A stretch of 64,000 nt of DNA from Candidatus Cloacimonadota bacterium (GCA_023954715.1 JAGSHD010000006.1:1-64000); one strand, 5' to 3'. Counted from the stretch's first letter, positions 1 through 9,678 are shown. The notes: a model not told the origin generated them from the sequence alone. Program-made: numbers and translations.

Positions 1-256
1 ACCTAAACTCTGATTCTATTCTGTTATTCTATGTTCTCAATTTACCAAGAGTTACTAAAAGTAACTCTCTTCTTTCTACTGACAATTTTAATCTACTAGA
101 TTAAAACTCTTTGATTGTTTCTATTTTATTTTCAAAAATCAATTGCGATTTGCTTTTGCTTGTATGCATTAGGCCTCGCTTGCGACCCGTTTTTTTGGGT
201 CAGAAATAGATAGTAACCTATAGTACCACCTAGAGTCAAACTTTATTTTCAAAAAA
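1..256. other. Non-coding edge region
   Basis: No open reading frame with a ribosome binding site is visible. The stretch is AT-rich and contains one short hairpin (GACCC/GGGTC, around 184-201) without a clear U-tract on either strand. It lies downstream of the minus-strand Sel1-repeat gene and may carry its 3' untranslated region. Confidence 0.5.
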
Positions 257-1177
257 TTAAAATAATTTTGATCTTTCTAGCTCTTCGGGAGTTAAGGTCA
301 TCAACAAGTCCTCTAGCATCTCTTTAGACTCAACATCTCCCTGTTGTATCGCTTTTTCAAAAATTGAAACAGCTTTTGGAGAATTTATCCCAACGCCTCT
401 ACCTTCTGAAGTCATAATAGCTAATGTTCTTGTAGCTTCTCCTACACCTTCTGAAGACAGTTTTTCATAAATTGTAAATGCTTTTGTTGGACTATAAATA
501 CTAGTACTACAATCTTCATGCAACTTTGCCATCTGTATTACACTTGCTACATCACCAGCATCTACCCCTATTTGAAAAAAATCAATTGCCGAACTAATAT
601 CATTTTCTTTTAGTTTAACTAATCCTTCTTGGTAAGCCTCTCCCGAATTAGATACAATCGGTCTTTGCACTTCTTCATTTTCTTCAATAGTCTCATTAGG
701 TGTTTGCTGTTCTATTTGCTCAGTGTCTTTAACTGGAGTTCCAATATACTCTTGAATTTTTTCGGCACTTGGCGCACTAACTATCGCCTCTCTATCTGAA
801 ACTAGATATTCGGCCGATTTTCTATTTGGGATTATTGATTGCTTAACCTCAAATATTGCATTAAAATCTTCTGTAGCCTCTAATAATTCTGCAAAACCAC
901 TAAACCAAGATAAATGATCTTTAACTAAAGACAGATGATATTCTTTTAAGTTTTCAAAAAACCTAAATGCTTCGAATGTCCCCTCATCACAAGTATCTCC
1001 TATATTCTCTTTCACCTCAGAATCACAAGATAAAACCTGTTCTTTTGTGAGGCCCATATATTTAAAACTTAATTTAAATAATTTATTTTCTTCAACATCT
1101 ACTCGTTTGTCTTTTCTAATATGATACAAAAACTCTTTTAGAACTTGTTGCTTTTTATCAATTGACGGCTCTCTCAT
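257..1177 (-). CDS. Sel1/TPR-repeat protein of unknown role
   Basis: The last third of the protein (about residues 180-295) contains three helical repeats of the Sel1 type, recognisable by the spacing of Ala, Gly and aromatic residues (for example EGRGVGINSPKAVSIFEKA). Such repeats mediate protein-protein contacts. The first half is acidic, alpha-helical and unlike any family I recognise. No signal peptide is present, so the protein is probably cytoplasmic. I prefer the ATG at 1177 because GGGAGAAG lies just upstream; an in-frame ATG at 1195 would add six residues but has no obvious Shine-Dalgarno sequence. The gene stands alone, and its partner cannot be inferred from context. Confidence 0.7.
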   Translation of the reverse strand: MREPSIDKKQQVLKEFLYHIRKDKRVDVEENKLFKLSFKYMGLTKEQVLSCDSEVKENIGDTCDEGTFEAFRFFENLKEYHLSLVKDHLSWFSGFAELLEATEDFNAIFEVKQSIIPNRKSAEYLVSDREAIVSAPSAEKIQEYIGTPVKDTEQIEQQTPNETIEENEEVQRPIVSNSGEAYQEGLVKLKENDISSAIDFFQIGVDAGDVASVIQMAKLHEDCSTSIYSPTKAFTIYEKLSSEGVGEATRTLAIMTSEGRGVGINSPKAVSIFEKAIQQGDVESKEMLEDLLMTLTPEELERSKLF

Positions 1178-1431
1178 ACTATAAACTTCTCCCATACTTA
1201 CGAATCATTTAATTTTTACGCTTTTCTGCAATTGAAACTCTCTAGCTAAAACAATATATATATTCACCCATAACTCGTTTTACCATCACGCTTAAAGACA
1301 AATAGATCAATAGGTCCCATCAAAAATTCTCTAAACTGAATGAATATCATAAAAGATATATCCCCCATCAACTTGGAGTTTTAATGATTCAGTAAAAAAA
1401 CTGATCTATTTGCATTTGGACATAGGCAAAA

Positions 1432-1467
1432 AAAATCTGTAATTAAAATGGATTAATTACAGATTTT
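1432..1467 (-). terminator. Rho-independent terminator of the U32 gene
   Basis: A perfect 15-bp stem (AAAATCTGTAATTAA at 1432-1446 and its complement at 1453-1467) encloses a six-base loop. On the minus strand it is followed by a run of eight T. It lies about 55 bases beyond the stop codon of the minus-strand U32 gene. Confidence 0.8.
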
Positions 1468-1481
1468 ATCTGACTATTTTT

Positions 1482-1517
1482 TAAGAAGCAAAGATTTACA
1501 ATACAAAAAGCTTCTTA
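1482..1517 (-). other. Hairpin just after the U32 stop codon
   Basis: An 8-bp inverted repeat (TAAGAAGC at 1482-1489 and GCTTCTTA at 1510-1517) has a 20-base loop. On the minus strand it ends in an A-rich run rather than a T-run. It may form a 3'-end structure together with the stronger terminator just beyond it. Confidence 0.4.
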
Positions 1518-1521
1518 TAGA

Positions 1522-2928
1522 CTATTCTTTTCTTGCTAACTTTGATCCTATTCGCAAGATTGTGCCCTCTTCAAGATCATCAAAGCCTGATAAGTACGCT
1601 TCATCACCACCTACAACTCTTTCTACTTTAGTTCCATCAAGTTTGTAAATCTCTTTGATGGTCCGAAACTCATGATTTAGGTCTCTCCTAAAAATTTGAA
1701 CTTCTTGACCAACGATTAATTTTTGCTTAATCGAAACATGCTTTAATTTTTCAGTCTCATGATCTTTTCTAACGTAACCTGCTAAATCATAGCTATGCTG
1801 TAGTGCTAAGTTTTCGTGATAATTATAGTCATCTTGATGATCACCTTTAAATAGTCCTTCAGTATAACCACGCCCACCAATTTGCGCTAACTCCATATTT
1901 AAATCAGGTAAGATTTTATAGTAGTCTTCTTTAGACGAATAATATGCATCTAACGCTTTTCTATATATAGCAGTAATACAAGAAACATAAGAAACAGATT
2001 TAGTACGCCCTTCTACCTTTAAAGACACTAAACCAGACTCAATAATATCATCTAATCGATTAATTAATGATAGATCTTTGGAGTTAAATAAGTAAGTACC
2101 TCGACCATCCTCTTCAAGGGGCATATATTCACCTGGACGCTCTGCTTCTTCTACCTGAAATTCATTAGAAGTAGCTAAATCCTTGGCGTGTTCTTTAAAT
2201 TCTGACTCAGTAGCAGGTACTTGTGTAGTTTCGTCTGTTGGATTACTACAGGCACTTGTGTCAGATCCATGAGTAGAACAAGTGGTACCCTCTCCCACTT
2301 TACCCTGAAGTGAGTAATTCCATCGGCAAGAGTTTGTACACAATCCTCGATTAGCATCTCTATATTTTGACATATAATTAGAGATAAAACAGCGGCCAGA
2401 ATAAGCAATACAAATACTTCCATGCACAAAAATCTCGATATCTACAATATCTTCAGCACAGATTTTTTTAATGTCTTTGAAAGATACTTCTCTAGCCAAA
2501 ATCACTCTAGATACACCTTGTTTTTTCCAGAAGGAACATGCACGATAATTCAAGGTATTTGCTTGAGTAGATAAGTGTAATTCTAGTTTTGGAGCTACTT
2601 CTTTGGCAAGATCTATGACACCTGGATCGGTAACGATGATAGCATCAATATGAATTTCATCTTGCAAAATTTTAAGGTATTCCGCTAATCTTCTGAAGTC
2701 ACGGTTGTAGGCAAATATATTTACAGCCGCGTATACCTTTACTCCTCTAGCATGAGCAAATTCAACCCCTTCTTTCATTTGATTCAACGTGAAGTTACCA
2801 GCTTTTCCTCTTAAACCAAAGAATCGATTACTTAAATATACTGCATCAGCACCATACAAGACTGCAGACTTTAGTTTATCTAAGTTACCAGCAGGTGCCA
2901 ATAACTCTAATTTTCGTACTTTACTCAT
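1522..2928 (-). CDS. trhP: Peptidase U32 family tRNA-modifying protein (TrhP/YegQ-like)
   Basis: The protein opens with the U32 hallmark LELLAPAGN and the YGADAVYLS segment. It carries four conserved cysteines at about residues 173, 180, 197 and 201 (HGSICIAYSGRC and GLCTNSCRW), which bind an iron-sulfur cluster in this family. The segment RPGEYMPLEEDGRGTYLFNS matches the YegQ/TrhP branch, known for prephenate-dependent hydroxylation of uridine 34 in tRNA. The annotation as a collagenase-like protease is historical. Between Cys201 and the RPGEY motif there is an extra polar, low-complexity stretch of about 50 residues (209-260) with two more cysteines (217 and 227); E. coli YegQ is nearly continuous here. 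The start is supported by AGGAAA upstream of the ATG at 2928. Other U32 proteins (RlhA, UbiU) are possible but fit less well. Confidence 0.85.
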   Translation of the reverse strand: MSKVRKLELLAPAGNLDKLKSAVLYGADAVYLSNRFFGLRGKAGNFTLNQMKEGVEFAHARGVKVYAAVNIFAYNRDFRRLAEYLKILQDEIHIDAIIVTDPGVIDLAKEVAPKLELHLSTQANTLNYRACSFWKKQGVSRVILAREVSFKDIKKICAEDIVDIEIFVHGSICIAYSGRCFISNYMSKYRDANRGLCTNSCRWNYSLQGKVGEGTTCSTHGSDTSACSNPTDETTQVPATESEFKEHAKDLATSNEFQVEEAERPGEYMPLEEDGRGTYLFNSKDLSLINRLDDIIESGLVSLKVEGRTKSVSYVSCITAIYRKALDAYYSSKEDYYKILPDLNMELAQIGGRGYTEGLFKGDHQDDYNYHENLALQHSYDLAGYVRKDHETEKLKHVSIKQKLIVGQEVQIFRRDLNHEFRTIKEIYKLDGTKVERVVGGDEAYLSGFDDLEEGTILRIGSKLARKE

Positions 2929-3528
2929 TTATTTTCCTAACATATATATATTCTTAAAAGTTTAAACAACATTTTACTATTTTTGGGTTTCCTAAAGAGT
3001 AGATGGTTATTGCGCCTTTTAAGCGATTTTCGTGTTTTGTGCTTATACAATCAAAAGTTGCTTGTTTCTGACATTTTTAAATCAATACAATTCAAGTTGA
3101 CTTAAGGTCATTCATAAGACAAACCATTTTATAAGATTCATTCAATTAATCCAGCTCTTTTATTTTTCGAACGATTTGTCATGTCCAAAAATGTCCAAAA
3201 GTCCTTATTTTGTCACAATGTCATAATTAATGAATACTTGTTAAGTATTTTTCTAAGAGTGTATGTAATTGCAAATAGCTTGAATACAATAAGTTAACTC
3301 TACTATCGATTCAATTCTTAATTGGCATGATTTTTTCTAAGCCTAATAGACAAGCAGAAAAATATGTCTAGATACACTTTTTCTATATATACGGTAAATA
3401 TAGGAACAAAGGTATCAAATAAAAAGCATATTTATATAATGAAAATGTCTTAATTATCAAAATATTGATAGTTATTTGTAATCTTAAATTACTAACATAT
3501 AAAAATGTTAAAAAGTGAAGCGTTTAAA
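2929..3528. other. Long divergent intergenic region
   Basis: About 600 AT-rich bases lie between two divergent genes. I see no open reading frame with a ribosome binding site. A short direct repeat of ATGTCCAAAA occurs near 3180-3200. The region should hold promoters for both flanking genes, but none can be placed with confidence. Confidence 0.5.
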
Positions 3529-4152
3529 ATGAAAAATTTAATTCTTGTATTAATCAGCAGCATCCTTTTCGTTGGTTGTAACAACAACAATAAAGAAATC
3601 AAAGTCTACGAAATCATTCACCATAATAAAGCAATTCCACAAGCGGCACCTAAAGCGCATGACCCACATGACGGTCACAACCACGAAGGTCATGATCATG
3701 GAACAGCTAAAACACCAGCTGCCTCGACTAGCAAAGCCACTTCCTCTGAACTAACCTGGAAGGCACCAACAGGATGGAAAGAAATTAAAGGTAACTCCAT
3801 CCGATTAGTTAGCTTTAAAATCGCAGAAAATGCTGAATGTACATTTATTGTATTATCAGGACAAGCTGGTGGACTTCTTAGTAATGTCAATCGTTGGAGA
3901 GGACAAATTGGTTTGTCACAAATTGGAGAGCCTGCCGTAAAAAAAGCCGCAACTCTTGTAAAGACACCATTGGCTGATGCTCAAATGTTTAAATTAGTTA
4001 ACCCAAATAATAAAGACTTAGCTTTTATTGCTTCTATAATACCAAAAGGTTCAAGTACATTGTTTGTTAAATTGGCAGCTCCTTCTGATATGATTCCATC
4101 TTTAGAAGGCCCATATTTAGAGCTTCTTAAATCTATCTCCACAAAGGAATAA
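3529..4152 (+). CDS. His-rich lipoprotein of the cytochrome c maturation operon
   Basis: A short hydrophobic signal sequence ends in a lipobox (LFVGC), so the mature protein should begin with a lipid-modified cysteine. A flexible linker follows with a dense His/Asp cluster (HDPHDGHNHEGHDHG), a likely metal-binding tail. The rest (from WKAPTGWKE onward) is a compact domain with a GQAGG and NVNRWRGQIGL segment. I recall this domain from PVC-group bacteria in the same position, before resB, but no function is established. I chose the ATG at 3529 because it places the signal sequence at the very N-terminus; an ATG at 3505 would add eight residues and has no better ribosome binding site. The gene is followed after two bases by resB. 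Confidence 0.75.
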   Translation: MKNLILVLISSILFVGCNNNNKEIKVYEIIHHNKAIPQAAPKAHDPHDGHNHEGHDHGTAKTPAASTSKATSSELTWKAPTGWKEIKGNSIRLVSFKIAENAECTFIVLSGQAGGLLSNVNRWRGQIGLSQIGEPAVKKAATLVKTPLADAQMFKLVNPNNKDLAFIASIIPKGSSTLFVKLAAPSDMIPSLEGPYLELLKSISTKE

Positions 4153-4154
4153 TC

Positions 4155-5285
4155 ATGAGTGATGCAAAAAAATCACCTTTCAAAAAAATACTCAAATATC
4201 TAGCCCATGTGGATATGTTTATACTTGGCTTAATCGTCTTGATTGTTCTGGTTTTTGTGGGGACAATCAGTCAAAAAACTATTGGCCTCCATAATTCCCA
4301 AATGAAATATTTTTCAGCTTGGATTACTTTTTTAGGACCGATACCATTTCCTGGAGCGCGTACTGTATTAGTAGTTATGTTTGTAAACCTTGTTTCAATG
4401 ATGGCTACTCACAGATGGACTAAAAAGAAACTTGGTATATTCGTTACCCACTCCGGAGCAATCTTATTGTTTGTTGGTTGTGGACTTACTGGATTTTTTT
4501 CAACAGAAGGATCCATGAGAATCGATGAAGGGGCAAGTTCAAACTTTGTTGCTGATTACCATAACCTTGAGTTTGCAATTACCAAACATCTAACCTCTAA
4601 CAAGGAGAGAGTCTATGCTTTTCAAGAAGGATGGCTTAAAGGCGGGGAGTTGATTAAGCATTCAGAGTTTCCATTTCAAATTAAAGTTATAGAGTTTTTT
4701 GCAAACTGTGATATTGTTCAACGAAAAACCCATGGTTCTAATAAACTTAAAGGTTTTGCTAAGCGATTTCAATTTTTACCTAAAGCAATTGCACCTGAGT
4801 ATGCCCAAAATAGACAAGCTATTATAGTTGAAGTCACAGGCAGTGATCAAGATGGTCTATACTATCTATTTGAAGGTATGCAAATTGATCAGACATTACA
4901 AGCCAAAGAAAACCAATATAACTTAGAGTTTAGAAGAGAACGACGCTACTTACCATTTCAAATCACTTTGAACGATTTTCAAAAATCGGATCATCCTGGT
5001 ACATCAATGGCTCGAGCTTATCGATCTATTGTTGAGCTGCAAGATAAAGATTGGACACAACGAAGTGTTGTACAGATGAACGAACCATTACGATATGGTG
5101 GCCGAACTTTTTATCAATCAAGCTATATTATAGATGAAGGCAAAGAAACAACTGTTTTAGCCGTTGTACACAATTACGGGAGACTCTTTCCATATATCTC
5201 TAGTATTATTATGTGTATTGGATTATTCATACACTTAATACTATTGATTCCTGGCCTGTTTAGCTCAAAGAAAAAGGAGCAATAA
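4155..5285 (+). CDS. resB: Cytochrome c maturation protein ResB
   Basis: This is one of the two subunits of the system II heme-handling complex, which attaches heme to apocytochrome c outside the cytoplasmic membrane. Three transmembrane segments occupy the first 130 residues (about 20-40, 72-95 and 102-122) and include the family segment GIFVTHSGAILLFVG. A large extracytoplasmic domain follows, with the motif EPLRYGGRTFYQSSY near residue 315, and a final membrane helix lies at about 345-370. This is the ResB fold at near-standard length. AAGGAATAATC precedes the ATG. The stop codon overlaps the ccsA start by one base, which implies translational coupling. Confidence 0.92.
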   Translation: MSDAKKSPFKKILKYLAHVDMFILGLIVLIVLVFVGTISQKTIGLHNSQMKYFSAWITFLGPIPFPGARTVLVVMFVNLVSMMATHRWTKKKLGIFVTHSGAILLFVGCGLTGFFSTEGSMRIDEGASSNFVADYHNLEFAITKHLTSNKERVYAFQEGWLKGGELIKHSEFPFQIKVIEFFANCDIVQRKTHGSNKLKGFAKRFQFLPKAIAPEYAQNRQAIIVEVTGSDQDGLYYLFEGMQIDQTLQAKENQYNLEFRRERRYLPFQITLNDFQKSDHPGTSMARAYRSIVELQDKDWTQRSVVQMNEPLRYGGRTFYQSSYIIDEGKETTVLAVVHNYGRLFPYISSIIMCIGLFIHLILLIPGLFSSKKKEQ

Positions 5286-7141
5286 TGAAAAATTTATTCA
5301 TTATTTTAAGTTTATTATTTGCATTTCAAACATGCACTACTGCAAATCAAATTACACCAGAAAACCTGATCCTTCAACATAGTGGTAGATTAAAACCTCT
5401 TGATACCTTTTCCAAATATTTTTTACTTGGAGTTTATTCCAAATCTAAAATTAAAGGACTAAGCTCTAGTGAATGGCTTAAAGAAGCCTTAGTCGATGAA
5501 ACTACTGCTAACACCCGAACAATCTTTTTTATCAGAAATCCCGAAGTAATCCATGCTTATGGATTAAAAATGAGAAAAGATAGAAAATATAGTTTCGATG
5601 AAATTTTTCAAACTTTAGGTGTTGTTGAACCAAAACTCAACGAACTTGAGAAAATTCCAAAAGAAAAGCATACATTGACACAAAAGCAGATGCTAGAAAC
5701 ATATTACGGAGTCTTACGTTATTATTACTTTAATAAGTCCCTAAACTGTTTTTTTCCTCAATTTGAACTTAAAACTGAAAAGATTGCAAAACTATTTCAG
5801 CGTAAAAAAGGAGATATGGTCAGCTACTATTTCTTCTTAAATTATAGAGATCAATTTGACAAAGCCTTAACTCAAGCAGAGCAAACCACTGGTGATGAAA
5901 TAGATCCTGCCAATATGCACATTTTACAATTGGCCGCAAAGCTAGGTAGTTTATACAAGCAGTCTAGACCTACTGAACTCAAAGTAATCCCAGCTGACCC
6001 CACTACTAAAAGTGAACAATGGCTTTCTCCTTGGGAAATCATCTTGAATAACAAACCTAGTGAATTTCATTCCAAATACTTAAATTTATGGAATGACTAT
6101 ACACAAGCTTTGATATCTAAAGATGAAGCAAAAGCACAAGCCTTAAATAAGGAAATCTACTCCCTAACTGACATTGAAGCTTCAAAGCAAATGAACACTC
6201 ATCGATTGACGATGGAAGTTATGTATAACAATGCTAAGCTCTTTCAAAAGAGTATCGCGTTTTTGATTTTATCTTTTATACTAATCTCACTTAGTTTTTT
6301 AATGTATACAGAGGCATTTCAAAGATGGGCTTTTCGCTTTTTAATTTTAGGGACTGCCCTACAAGGCGTAGGCCTTTGCCTAAGAATGTACATTAGAAAC
6401 CGTCCTCCAGTTTCTACTCTTTATGAATCGATTATCTTCGTATCATTTGTAGCTGGTGTTTGTGGAATCATCATGGAGCACTACAAAAGAAATGGCTTAA
6501 ATACTCTACTAACAAATATTAGTTGTATCATTTTATTGTTTATATCCTTTGGATACGAAGCTGATGGTGACACTATGGGTATGCTAGTAGCTGTATTAGA
6601 TTCAAACTTTTGGTTAGCTACTCATGTGGTTACCATAACCATTGGTTACGGTTGCTCTTTTGTAGCTGGAGGTGTTGGTCATCTTTATTTAATCTACAGA
6701 ATCTTTAACCCTATGGATAAGCAAACCATTAGCGATATTTCTAAAAATATGCGTGGTACTGTACTTGTTGCTGTCTTTTTTACTACTTTTGGTACTATCT
6801 TAGGTGGTATTTGGGCCGACCAAAGTTGGGGACGATTTTGGGGATGGGATCCAAAAGAAAATGGAGCCTTACTAATTGTTTTATGGCAATTGTTAATTTT
6901 ACATGCAAAATTAGGTGGTCGAATCAGAGACTGCGTTTTTGCTGCTGGACTTGTAATTAATAACATCGTAGTTGCTCTTGCATGGTTTGGAGTAAATTTA
7001 TTAAATGTAGGATTACACAGTTACGGTTTTACTGACTCTATTGCTTATAGTTTAGCAGGCTTTGCAGCCATAGAGATTATCTTTGCTTTAATTACCTGCC
7101 CTTTAGCAAGACGTATTAAACCTGGAGTTCAAACAAGTTAA
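5285..7141 (+). CDS. ccsA: Cytochrome c maturation protein CcsA/ResC with periplasmic N-terminal extension
   Basis: The C-terminal half (from about residue 320) is polytopic and contains the tryptophan-rich heme-binding motif WGRFWGWDPKENGA near residue 510, diagnostic of the CcsA/CcmC/CcmF heme-handling family. It partners ResB in heme delivery to apocytochromes. Before it lies a signal sequence and an extracytoplasmic domain of about 300 residues containing the segment HSGRLKPLDTFSKY, which I recognise as an extension found on CcsA proteins of PVC bacteria and Bacteroidetes. CcsA alone is usually around 300 residues, so the length reflects this fusion. AGGAG precedes the ATG. A strong terminator closes the three-gene operon. 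Confidence 0.93.
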   Translation: MKNLFIILSLLFAFQTCTTANQITPENLILQHSGRLKPLDTFSKYFLLGVYSKSKIKGLSSSEWLKEALVDETTANTRTIFFIRNPEVIHAYGLKMRKDRKYSFDEIFQTLGVVEPKLNELEKIPKEKHTLTQKQMLETYYGVLRYYYFNKSLNCFFPQFELKTEKIAKLFQRKKGDMVSYYFFLNYRDQFDKALTQAEQTTGDEIDPANMHILQLAAKLGSLYKQSRPTELKVIPADPTTKSEQWLSPWEIILNNKPSEFHSKYLNLWNDYTQALISKDEAKAQALNKEIYSLTDIEASKQMNTHRLTMEVMYNNAKLFQKSIAFLILSFILISLSFLMYTEAFQRWAFRFLILGTALQGVGLCLRMYIRNRPPVSTLYESIIFVSFVAGVCGIIMEHYKRNGLNTLLTNISCIILLFISFGYEADGDTMGMLVAVLDSNFWLATHVVTITIGYGCSFVAGGVGHLYLIYRIFNPMDKQTISDISKNMRGTVLVAVFFTTFGTILGGIWADQSWGRFWGWDPKENGALLIVLWQLLILHAKLGGRIRDCVFAAGLVINNIVVALAWFGVNLLNVGLHSYGFTDSIAYSLAGFAAIEIIFALITCPLARRIKPGVQTS

Positions 7142-7155
7142 AACATTTTTTAACA

Positions 7156-7196
7156 GCCTCAAACTACCTTAAAGTAGTTTGAGGCTATTTTTTTTT
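7156..7196 (+). terminator. Rho-independent terminator of the resB-ccsA operon
   Basis: A 13-bp perfect stem (AGCCTCAAACTAC at 7156-7168 and its complement at 7175-7187) with a six-base loop is followed by a T-rich tail. It lies 15 bases after the ccsA stop codon. Confidence 0.9.
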
Positions 7197-7273
7197 CAAA
7201 ATTCAACCATTTTGCAACATTTTTATATATCTTACGTATAGGTAATAGGTATTAATATTTATTTGAGGTTTTT

Positions 7274-9601
7274 ATGAAAAATTTACTCTTTTCACTCGCT
7301 GTTAGTTCATTAATTATACAATCTAGCTCTATTTATGCTGAAGACCCCGAGTTTGGTGGTTTACAAACTGCTACAAGCGAAGTTACTGAGGTTGTTGCAG
7401 GAGCTACTCAAGAAGACGATGAAAAACAGGTATCTAACGAAGACTTAAGTAAATTACAAGACACCAATAGTTTTGGAAGTGAAGTTCAAGACTTACGAGA
7501 TCAATGGGCGACCAATACTATCTTAGCTGAGGGGATCACTCCTTTTGACTTTTTAGAAAAGTCTACCATCAAAGAAATTACCTCTATCTTATCAAGCTTA
7601 ACTTCTATGGTTTCAGAGGACTATCCTAATCGTGCTCAACGAAAAACAGAGCAAGGTAAAAAAGTTGCGCGCCTCAATAAAAATAAAAAAAATCTTGATC
7701 ATACTAAAGAAAACTTAGAAGGTAAGGTACTTTGGGAGCTATCTATTCAAGAAATGATGGACGCTCGTACCAAAGGACTTGGCGATAACCAAAACGATGA
7801 GAGAGACGTACTACTTGTGCGTGATTTTTTAAAAAGCCTCAAAGAGATATCTGACCCCAAACAAGCCGATGAAATATGGGCAAAAGTTAATACTATTGTA
7901 AGCACTACGATGCCAGCCTGTAATCCTAAAAACTCACACAAAGACGGAGATGTTCCTTGGATAGCTCCTGAGCTTGCTAAAACCATTATCGATAGTTTTA
8001 AATCTGCTATGGCAGCTAAGGACTTGAGTAAGTTTAACTGGGATCAAGTCGCAAGTAGCCCTTTTGTTAAAACTTCTGATGAAGCAAAACACTCGTATTA
8101 CAAAGATGCTTTTTTATATGGAGCAACAGTCCAAGTTTATCTACAATTGATACAAGTCGAGTTAGGCTCTGTAAAAACTATTTTGACTTTATCAGAAAGT
8201 ATCAACAAAAAAGATTATCTTAAAAATATTGTAAATATTGAGATTCCATCTGCAACTAAATCGTTGTTTAATGAGCATAGCGGGTTTTCTTTAGATGAAA
8301 TCATTACAGCCTATAAAGCAGAAGATAGAAAAGAACTTTCTCGAGCACTCTATAAGCAACTAGAAAAAGACTTAGACAATAAAGAAGAGCTAACAACAAA
8401 GATTGAAGCCTTAGAGAAAGCTCTAGAAGAACTAAGTAAAGATGAAATTGTTTTGCAGAGAGTTAAAACCGCTCAAACATTTCAAGTCGCACAAAAAACT
8501 CTGACAGAAGCTACTAGCTCCTTGATAGATGTAGATAAGCAAATCAATGAGATTGGTGAAGTAGGCGCCGCTGCAAAAATACCTGAAGATAGTATTTTTG
8601 AAAGAGTTGAAGGAAAACTTGTTGTAAAAGCGAGCTTTCAAGAGGCACTTAAAAATGCGAAAACGTCAGAAGATATTGCAAAATTACAAACCCAATTTGA
8701 CACTGCAAAAAGTGCCCTAGTGGAGAGCGCCCAAGCAGCTCAAAAAGCGTATGACGATGCTCGGACTGCTAAATTAAGCGAAGAACAAAAAATCAAAGAG
8801 AGAAATGCTCTTAACCAAACAGGTAACGAAAAATATAATAACCGTATTTTGAATCAAGAAAACCCACTACAAGTTTTAGATACACCAATTCAGGGTAAAA
8901 TTCATAATATTCAAACATCTCTTCGCGTCTTGAATGAAACTGTAATCCAGATCGGTAGCCTTTATAACAAAGATAAAATTACCATCACAGGAATCCGCTG
9001 GGAAAACAACGGCGACACTCCTTTATCTTATCAAATCGATATGAAACCTCTTACTCGTCGACTTAAAAAAGCTCACAAAGAAAAAGAAGAAGGTTTTGTA
9101 TCTGCTAAATATGTAAAACTTGATGATGAAAGTCTTTTACAAAAGTATAGAGATCAATTAACTCAAGCAAACAATGATCGAGATGCTGAAGCTGCTAAAA
9201 AGAAACAAGAGGCTGAAGCTGCAGCAAACAGAGTGTCTACAATTAAAGCCCAAGCAGCAACATTAGCAGAGATGTCGACTAACTTAAATAAATATCTTAA
9301 AATAGAGTCTTCTTATCTAGTTCGAAAAAATATTTCACTAAACGCGGATGCTGTAAAAATCCTTCGAGATACTCATGCATTTCTTAGTGAAGAAGAAAAA
9401 CAAGACAAACAAAATCAACAGCGTAGAAATGAACTAATCATTCAGATTGAATCATTTTTTACAGACAAAAAGATAGACGGTGAAGTAGAGATCATTGGTG
9501 GCTTTTCAGAAGACTCCATCAAAAAGAGTATCCAAAACCGTATTAAAATTGTAGTGGATTGGACAAAGGACTATCTAGACTTCGTAACAGAAGAGTCCTA
9601 G
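7274..9601 (+). CDS. Large secreted coiled-coil protein of unknown function
   Basis: An N-terminal signal peptide (about residues 1-22, likely cleaved after SIYA) indicates export. The remainder is highly charged and mostly alpha-helical. Coiled-coil-prone stretches occur near residues 375-425, 470-525 and 625-680, with low-complexity Ala/Lys/Glu content in the last. No enzyme motif, membrane anchor or known domain is recognisable. GAGG lies upstream of the ATG. The gene is monocistronic, flanked by terminators on both sides. It could be a structural periplasmic or surface protein, but that is inference from composition only. Confidence 0.75.
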   Translation: MKNLLFSLAVSSLIIQSSSIYAEDPEFGGLQTATSEVTEVVAGATQEDDEKQVSNEDLSKLQDTNSFGSEVQDLRDQWATNTILAEGITPFDFLEKSTIKEITSILSSLTSMVSEDYPNRAQRKTEQGKKVARLNKNKKNLDHTKENLEGKVLWELSIQEMMDARTKGLGDNQNDERDVLLVRDFLKSLKEISDPKQADEIWAKVNTIVSTTMPACNPKNSHKDGDVPWIAPELAKTIIDSFKSAMAAKDLSKFNWDQVASSPFVKTSDEAKHSYYKDAFLYGATVQVYLQLIQVELGSVKTILTLSESINKKDYLKNIVNIEIPSATKSLFNEHSGFSLDEIITAYKAEDRKELSRALYKQLEKDLDNKEELTTKIEALEKALEELSKDEIVLQRVKTAQTFQVAQKTLTEATSSLIDVDKQINEIGEVGAAAKIPEDSIFERVEGKLVVKASFQEALKNAKTSEDIAKLQTQFDTAKSALVESAQAAQKAYDDARTAKLSEEQKIKERNALNQTGNEKYNNRILNQENPLQVLDTPIQGKIHNIQTSLRVLNETVIQIGSLYNKDKITITGIRWENNGDTPLSYQIDMKPLTRRLKKAHKEKEEGFVSAKYVKLDDESLLQKYRDQLTQANNDRDAEAAKKKQEAEAAANRVSTIKAQAATLAEMSTNLNKYLKIESSYLVRKNISLNADAVKILRDTHAFLSEEEKQDKQNQQRRNELIIQIESFFTDKKIDGEVEIIGGFSEDSIKKSIQNRIKIVVDWTKDYLDFVTEES

Positions 9602-9617
9602 TAGTTATAAACGCTAT

Positions 9618-9659
9618 AAAAAAGCCCCCAGTAAATTTGATTTTACAGGGGGCTTTTTT
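9618..9659 (+). terminator. Rho-independent terminator
   Basis: The stem AAAAGCCCCC/GGGGGCTTTT is extended by GTAAA/TTTAC after a mismatch, and ends in a T-run. It follows the stop codon of the secreted coiled-coil gene. The A-rich left side means it may also terminate the convergent hemN gene. Confidence 0.88.
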
Positions 9660-9678
9660 GCTTAAGACACAAAATAAA

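Larger units (their letters stand above)
1178..1521. other. Intergenic region with two hairpins
   Basis: No gene is visible. The part near 1430-1520 carries two hairpins downstream of the minus-strand U32 gene, listed separately. The part near 1180-1300 is the probable promoter region of the Sel1-repeat gene, but I cannot place a convincing -35/-10 pair. Confidence 0.5.

Noticed and set aside
184..201. Short GACCC/GGGTC hairpin
   Set aside because: Five-bp stem with no U-tract on the relevant strand; too weak to call a terminator.
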